Shown here piece after piece: positions 62,301 through 64,000 of a stretch of 64,000 bases of DNA. Position 1 is the first letter of the stretch, and each line of letters opens with the position of its first letter. The translations under genes were made by a program, and so were the position numbers. This DNA is from Anisakis pegreffii (lineage: Eukaryota > Nematoda > Chromadorea > Rhabditida > Anisakidae), in NCBI GenBank assembly GCA_035041965.1, contig JAPYMA010002959.1:1-64000 (forward strand), read 5' to 3'. Below the pieces are notes generated by a model. The model was not told the DNA's origin. It saw nothing but the letters and a program-made list of their open reading frames with translations, and made no database searches.

Positions 62301-64000
62301 AGCAACGAATAAGATAAATACTTACCAAATACATTTAGTGTTGCTTCACACTTGTCACAACCAGAAACATTCTCAACCAGTACTTCATATCTACCAGCAT
62401 CTCCTGCTTCAACCTCATCAATTATCAACTCGCTCGTAATAAATCCTTCCAATGTCCTAGTTTGAACACGAATTCGTGCTATCAGTTCGATTTCTTTACC
62501 ATCTTTGAGCCTGTCAATGTTGTGAGAATTTTAAAAGTTCGAATAAACTCAATTTTTATACTGGTCAAAATGCAGCTGAATTGAACAAACGTAAAAAAAA
62601 GGTAAACGAACCATTTGCAACAAACTCCTTTTGTGTCTGGAACAACACATTCAAAGATAGCTTGATGCCCTTTAGCAGCTCTTGTATCCTTAATTTTTGT
62701 GATAAACTTCGGTGCCATAACTGGGGTTGGCGTTCGATGCATTTCCTCAGTCAGTGACTCTTGCTCGGTTCCTTAATCAATCGTTAGCAATTAACAGTCG
62801 ACATCAACATCTAATGCATAAGCTATAAAAGTGCTCCTCGCTCAACTATGTACGTTTAACAACTCACCTTGTTCTGTAGCATCCTCGAAGTCGAGTACTT
62901 CCTCCGCAAATGCTTCAGATTCTGATTCAGAGAACATATCTGATGTGTACGTCTAAAGTTGAACGTGTAGTGAACACTAATTACATAACAACAGATCATT
63001 GATTAGGCAATCAAGAAATATTCCGAGCATCTTTGCATAGAAATCTTTACGCAGTACGAAACATTTACTCTGCATCTCTATGTTCGCCGAAACAATTATC
63101 GAATTAAAATTTGATGAAGATAAATAATTCTCTTCGTTATTACCGTTAGCTGTATGGAAAAAGCGACGTTGGGGAAGAAATAATTCACTGATATATGTGA
63201 TAATAGAGAATCATGAACTCGTAATAAGTTGCTGATCGAATGAATAAATAAAACATAATACTAACCCCCATAGATGCCGTACACGACACTTCACCCGCTT
63301 CATTTTCTGCTTTACAGATGATTTCACCGATATGTTTATCTGGTTTAAAACTTTTGATAATTAATGTGGATGTGTTATCTGTTGTTGTGATACTGATTTC
63401 CTCGCTTTCTGTCACCTCTTCATTGTTAATGAACCACGTCAGTTTTGGAACAGGATCGCCGGTGAAGATCACCTTCAAAGTATTGTATACAAAACTCAAC
63501 TGATTCATCTTTAAGTATTGATGGATGTTCTCGATGAACTGTTTAACATTTCTGAATATTGAAATATCACATTGAAATGCCTATTACATCAATCAGTGTC
63601 AACGAAACCAAACCGCAATCGATAAGATGAAAGGAAATAGTCACCTTATGTGTGACTTGAGATCCAGGACGTGCTCTCACATTACTTAACCATTCCAAGA
63701 AATCAGGTGGTTCACCACGTGGAAGGACCAGAAGCATAGCTTCGGAAGATGCCTTTCCAAACTCATTAACCGCTTCACAAACCACCTTAAAAATTTCGCA
63801 TTTACGGAAACAAATTAAAAAGCTCAATGAATTGCTACAATTAGTTTGAAATTTCACCTTCCCCGAGTATTCACACGTGATATCCTTGATAGTAACAGTG
63901 TACGTTCCTTTCTCAGCATGGATCTTTATATTTTGTGATTCTTCCAATTTTCTTCCATTTACATACCTTAAAGGCAATATGAAACTAGAATCTGTTCTTT
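27195..64000 (-). CDS. unc-89: UNC-89 (obscurin) orthologue, giant Ig-Fn3-kinase muscle protein, 5' end outside window
   Basis: About 37 kb of exons on the minus strand encode, from N to C, dozens of I-set Ig domains, an Fn3 with the linker VIPLLDPYAERAL, Ig modules, kinase 1, a long linker, Ig, Fn3 and kinase 2, ending at TAA 27195-27197. Only UNC-89/obscurin among the titin-like proteins has two kinases at the C-terminus separated by a long linker; twitchin and titin have one. In C. elegans UNC-89 is an M-line scaffold that organises thick filaments. The N-terminal SH3, DH and PH domains expected for the long isoforms must lie beyond the right edge. Most introns are 40 nt to 1 kb with GTAAGT-like donors. 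Several introns hold decayed transposons. Only the region-level exon list below is given; small exons may be missed. Confidence 0.93.
29287..30168 (-). CDS. unc-89: unc-89 exons: second Fn3 and acidic pre-kinase linker
   Basis: Exon about 30034-30168 (KPASPGRPEIELSSDTEVF, TWEPPPVT) and exon about 29648-29838 (HHMSPLGVYQFRVTAKNAFG) form an Fn3. Exon 29287-29505 follows with LQIDVLKQQYHL, then an acidic stretch (MEEDEDEAGIMASTEAD) and DPEKRFK, which joins kinase 2 in phase 0. The Ig-Fn3-kinase order matches the C-terminal module of UNC-89. Confidence 0.85.
30690..31790. repeat. GGAGCTGGAGCCGAAAT tandem-like repeat inside an unc-89 intron
   Basis: Words such as GGAGCTGGAGCCGAAATT followed by TTGAAAATGCG recur with about 30-bp spacing at 30,990-31,050 and, degraded, at 31,555-31,780. 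The stretch 30,811-30,890 resembles 58,262-58,345 in another intron of the same gene. It is probably a decayed non-autonomous DNA transposon with internal tandem repeats. No coding frame of note is present. Confidence 0.65.
31864..32213 (-). CDS. unc-89: unc-89 exons: Ig domain before kinase 2
   Basis: Exon 32088-32213 reads FGAIFKRRLKDVAFVEDTG and FECEVVGNPKPTIVWFYHE. Exon 31864-31993 reads MRSDGSVHRLTLNRPSLADV and GEYSCLATNQHG. Together they give an Ig with both Cys and the core Trp. The junction between the two does not keep frame with the sites I chose, so a small extra exon or a different splice site is likely. Confidence 0.75.
32340..36000 (-). CDS. unc-89: unc-89 exons: low-complexity interkinase linker
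   Basis: Exons include about 35940-35998 (FVQQTPTQRSITSLQ), 35588-35820 (Ser/Asp-rich, SSTALAADSSQQRATSKPGD), about 35160-35370 (LRLVRGEYRDIEEEIANRIL), about 34955-35105 (SRPSRQPKSRSRSSTPNAEG), 34225-34390 (TLRSSERDTFYLS, MSPRSLPGTKSPVLLSPGKE), about 33920-34110, about 33303-33440 (MEKYRPKNFYKEDDGYDRP), about 32712-32875 (GAAFNARVRDYRRELWGD) and about 32365-32515. These are mostly disordered, rich in Ser-Pro, Arg and acidic residues. UNC-89 kinases are separated by such a linker. Individual exon calls are tentative. Confidence 0.7.
36190..39665 (-). CDS. unc-89: unc-89 exons: kinase 1, predicted pseudokinase
   Basis: A linker exon at about 39568-39665 (EDPYKDVQLPKKK, RELYEIDENDEK) joins exon 38262-38463. 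The N-lobe there reads KRFLAQLRALDEN and HPNIVQFHQV, so the position of the ATP-anchoring Lys (VAIK) is Gln. Exon about 37075-37240 has MHDRKIAHLDLRPEVILL and LADFGQSRF: the catalytic Asp and DFG are present but the catalytic-loop Asn is Val. Exon about 36775-36890 has SSPEFVSPEIAAG and SDMWSVGAL, with SPE in place of APE. Exons about 36450-36605 (LSGISPFLGDSDAET) and about 36185-36260 (RLNVNEALNHPWLA) complete the C-lobe. I predict no phosphotransfer; a docking role is more likely, as proposed for kinase 1 of C. elegans UNC-89. Confidence 0.88.
39980..41280 (-). CDS. unc-89: unc-89 exons: Ig modules preceding kinase 1
   Basis: Exon about 41120-41275 (CAPWFAPGVVEKRFCA, LTLHVSGYPDPKIVWKF) and exon about 40710-40848 (TETILTITGFSKENVGQY, CLASNQYGEAQ) form one Ig. 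Exon about 40392-40505 (RPSFLQPLVDKTVST, FPELKWMK) and exon about 39985-40152 (CSLIITDPMWRDSGIYSV) form the next. The second lacks the usual second Cys (YSV). They are immediately N-terminal to the kinase 1 linker. Confidence 0.85.
41590..42220 (-). CDS. unc-89: unc-89 exons: first Fn3 domain
   Basis: Exon about 42048-42208 (TPPDRGPFIKEV, LTLSWIPTKRAPPRYPQV, YVIEIRELPEKEW) and exon about 41600-41838 (LELGKSYQFRVRAENIYGIS) make one Fn3, with the Trp in the B strand and the YxFRVxAxNxxG motif. It is followed by a Pro-rich linker and VIPLLDPYAERALDQAYA. It sits between the Ig array and the Ig modules before kinase 1, as in UNC-89. Confidence 0.88.
42600..49130 (-). CDS. unc-89: unc-89 exons: classical I-set Ig domains upstream of the first Fn3
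   Basis: Recognisable pieces include 48990-49130 (LFITPLEDVSLPEGETL), 48595-48905 (VTLRVIDVNGSD, APKFVIPLKTTSVEV), 48195-48510 (FNVPLWDRRIPEGQLM), 47895-48070 (CRLRIIMFDQNDTGIYKCLA), 47275-47565 (FNPPLTDRFVNDGEK, VIWYKDGIPLKSDGR), 46640-47075, 45840-46380, 45170-45375 (SLVWYKDGEKITPSDR), 44670-44885, 43540-44030 (SIKWLKDGIEITEDN), 43100-43380 (TVKWFKNGEEISGEG) and 42635-42820 (VDWYHNGKKIVPGGR). Conserved Cys, Trp, and DxGxYxC mark each as Ig. Exact borders need transcripts. Confidence 0.82.
44345..44372. repeat. (TAA)n microsatellite in an unc-89 intron
   Basis: Nine to ten TAA/ATA trinucleotides within the intron between two Ig exons. A similar shorter run is at 35,879-35,920. Confidence 0.9.
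49200..54778 (-). CDS. unc-89: unc-89 exons: array of short Ig cassettes, each split by an intron at the core Trp
   Basis: Pairs of exons recur: one with the start of an Ig (for example 53585-53750, 54025-54200, 53000-53165) ending in the first two bases of a Trp codon, and one starting GTAC(A)AG with YKNGKEI or YKDGDEI (for example 54380-54500, 53810-53918, 53395-53502, 52457-52575). The domains show DKKFQLEIP or DTKYALEIP and DxAxYxV ends instead of the usual DxGxYxC, so the second Cys is commonly Val. Other exons in this set are at about 51980-52128, 51355-51556, 50975-51203, 50768-50872, 50375-50508, 50085-50290, 49800-49918 and 49490-49705. Confidence 0.8.
55010..58940 (-). CDS. unc-89: unc-89 exons: Ig domains between the giant exon and the W-split cassettes
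   Basis: Approximate exons: 58757-58935 (PPEFVQLLKSC, SVSWSKDGTEV), 57715-57935 (DDGTAILHIKETSLNEIGEY), 57275-57525 (VMEGETAVLEGKVSGE, WYKGDEIVKES), 57070-57215 (APTFLQTLEETN), 56910-56995, 56580-56757, 56010-56228 (KWFKDGGEVKPDEH), 55720-55870, 55320-55540 and 55010-55219 (KWYKDGNPIEKMKT). Most hold the Ig centre W(F/Y)KDG and a DxGxYRC end. The intron between the first two (57.95-58.75 kb) contains a GC-rich repeat described separately. Confidence 0.82.
58060..58690. repeat. GC-rich repeat in an unc-89 intron, related to the 30.7-31.8 kb repeat
   Basis: The segment 58,262-58,430 shares TAGGCTCC, AAAAAAACT, ATCAAAAAA, TATCAC, CAGCAGCC and GGAACTGGAGCCGGAGCC in the same order with 30,811-31,046. 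Flanking it are GC-rich patches at 58,075-58,170 and 58,565-58,670 (for example CCCTCTTCCCCTCCCC), unlike the surrounding AT-rich intron. It is likely an old mobile-element insertion. Confidence 0.55.
59076..61472 (-). CDS. unc-89: unc-89 giant exon with eight tandem Ig domains
   Basis: One uninterrupted exon of about 800 codons, from a GCTTTCAG acceptor to a GTGACT donor. It holds eight I-set Ig domains of about 95-100 residues. Most have the WFKDG-type centre and a D(x)GxYxC motif near their end (DAGIYSCKA, DSGTYSCKA, NIGTYSCVA). Domains 3 to 6 share a diagnostic xxNIDNEHxIxK insert after the WxKxG motif, so they arose by local duplication. It lies among Ig domains that are each split by introns, so the lack of introns here is unusual. 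In the M-line scaffold such arrays act as elastic or binding spacers. Confidence 0.92.
61640..62771 (-). CDS. unc-89: unc-89 exons: two split Ig domains
   Basis: Exon 62608-62771 starts with an acidic piece (GTEQESLTEE) and the A-C strands of an Ig (APKFITKIKDTRAAKGHQ, CCKWF). Exon about 62325-62510 finishes it (ELIIDEVEAGDAGRYEVL). Exon about 61940-62083 (APEFIISLQNKTV, TVTWFHDK) and about 61645-61830 (LVIIGADFDDRGKYVCVA) form the next Ig. Each has the core Cys, Trp and the DxGxYxC motif, although in the first the second Cys is replaced by Val. Confidence 0.8.
62868..64000 (-). CDS. unc-89: unc-89 exons: N-most Ig modules in window and acidic linker
   Basis: Exons 63858-63966, 63645-63785, 63266-63472 and 62868-62952. 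The first begins YVNGRKLEESQNIKIH, the C-terminal half of an Ig whose first half is outside the window. The second ends that domain (VCEAVNEFGKASSEAML) and begins the next (PPDFLEWLSNVRARPGSQ). The third finishes it (PVPKLTWFINNEEVTES, CKAENEAGEV). The fourth is an acidic spacer (MFSESESEAFAEEVLDFED) with no Ig character. The acidic linker is a plausible flexible or phosphorylated hinge. Confidence 0.85.

Noticed and set aside
27195..64000. Twitchin (unc-22) or titin as the identity of the large gene
   Set aside because: Those have a single kinase and long Fn3-Ig super-repeats; this gene has two C-terminal kinases and only two Fn3 domains, as in UNC-89.

Overview
The window is eukaryotic genomic DNA, AT-rich and intron-dense, and its protein content points to a nematode. 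The evidence is a nematode-type globin, a CED-1/Draper-like receptor and above all a very long muscle gene whose domain order (many Ig domains, Ig-Fn3, kinase, long linker, Ig-Fn3, kinase) is that of UNC-89/obscurin. All four host genes recognised lie on the minus strand. The species cannot be fixed from the sequence alone.

Layout from left to right. At 2-10,975 there is a globin gene read right to left. Its last three exons (1195-1452, 474-545, 2-214) carry the globin fold, and two upstream exons (6400-6657 and about 10838-10975) probably encode a long polar N-terminal extension. A full-length RTE-type LINE (1791-4829) with an unbroken 994-codon ORF and a 15-bp target-site duplication sits in the intron between globin exons 2 and 3. 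A hAT-like non-autonomous DNA transposon with an 8-bp target-site duplication (9365-10374) lies in the next intron upstream. From 11 to 18 kb I see no gene, only dispersed repeats and ATT-rich DNA. At 18229-18471 is a single-exon gene for a UPF0729 (C18orf32-like) small membrane protein, followed by a strong 27-bp inverted repeat. At 22206-24860 is a seven-exon gene for a short receptor: signal peptide, EMI domain, one EGF-like module, a membrane segment, and a tail with NPLY and YATL motifs. It looks like a minimal CED-1/Draper/MEGF10 receptor. From 24.9 to 27.1 kb there is a long (AT)n tract and no recognised gene.

From 27195 to the right edge runs the unc-89 orthologue, about 37 kb and still open at the right, so the expected N-terminal SH3-DH-PH part lies outside. 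N to C (right to left) it has split Ig exons and an acidic linker (61.6-64 kb), one giant exon with eight Ig domains (59076-61472), a long series of split Ig cassettes (42.5-58.9 kb), Fn3 (41.6-42.3 kb), Ig modules (40-41.3 kb), kinase 1 (36.2-38.5 kb), a low-complexity interkinase linker (32.3-36 kb), Ig-Fn3 (29.3-32.2 kb) and kinase 2 (27.2-29.1 kb). Kinase 1 has lost the ATP-anchoring Lys and the catalytic-loop Asn, while kinase 2 keeps the core residues. The protein would be a giant scaffold of the sarcomere M-line.

Most promising for follow-up: the single-EGF CED-1-like receptor, the globin with a long N-terminal extension and transposons in two introns, the apparently intact RTE copy whose start codon lies in a 17-bp-arm hairpin, and the Ig cassettes that share one intron position inside the core Trp codon.
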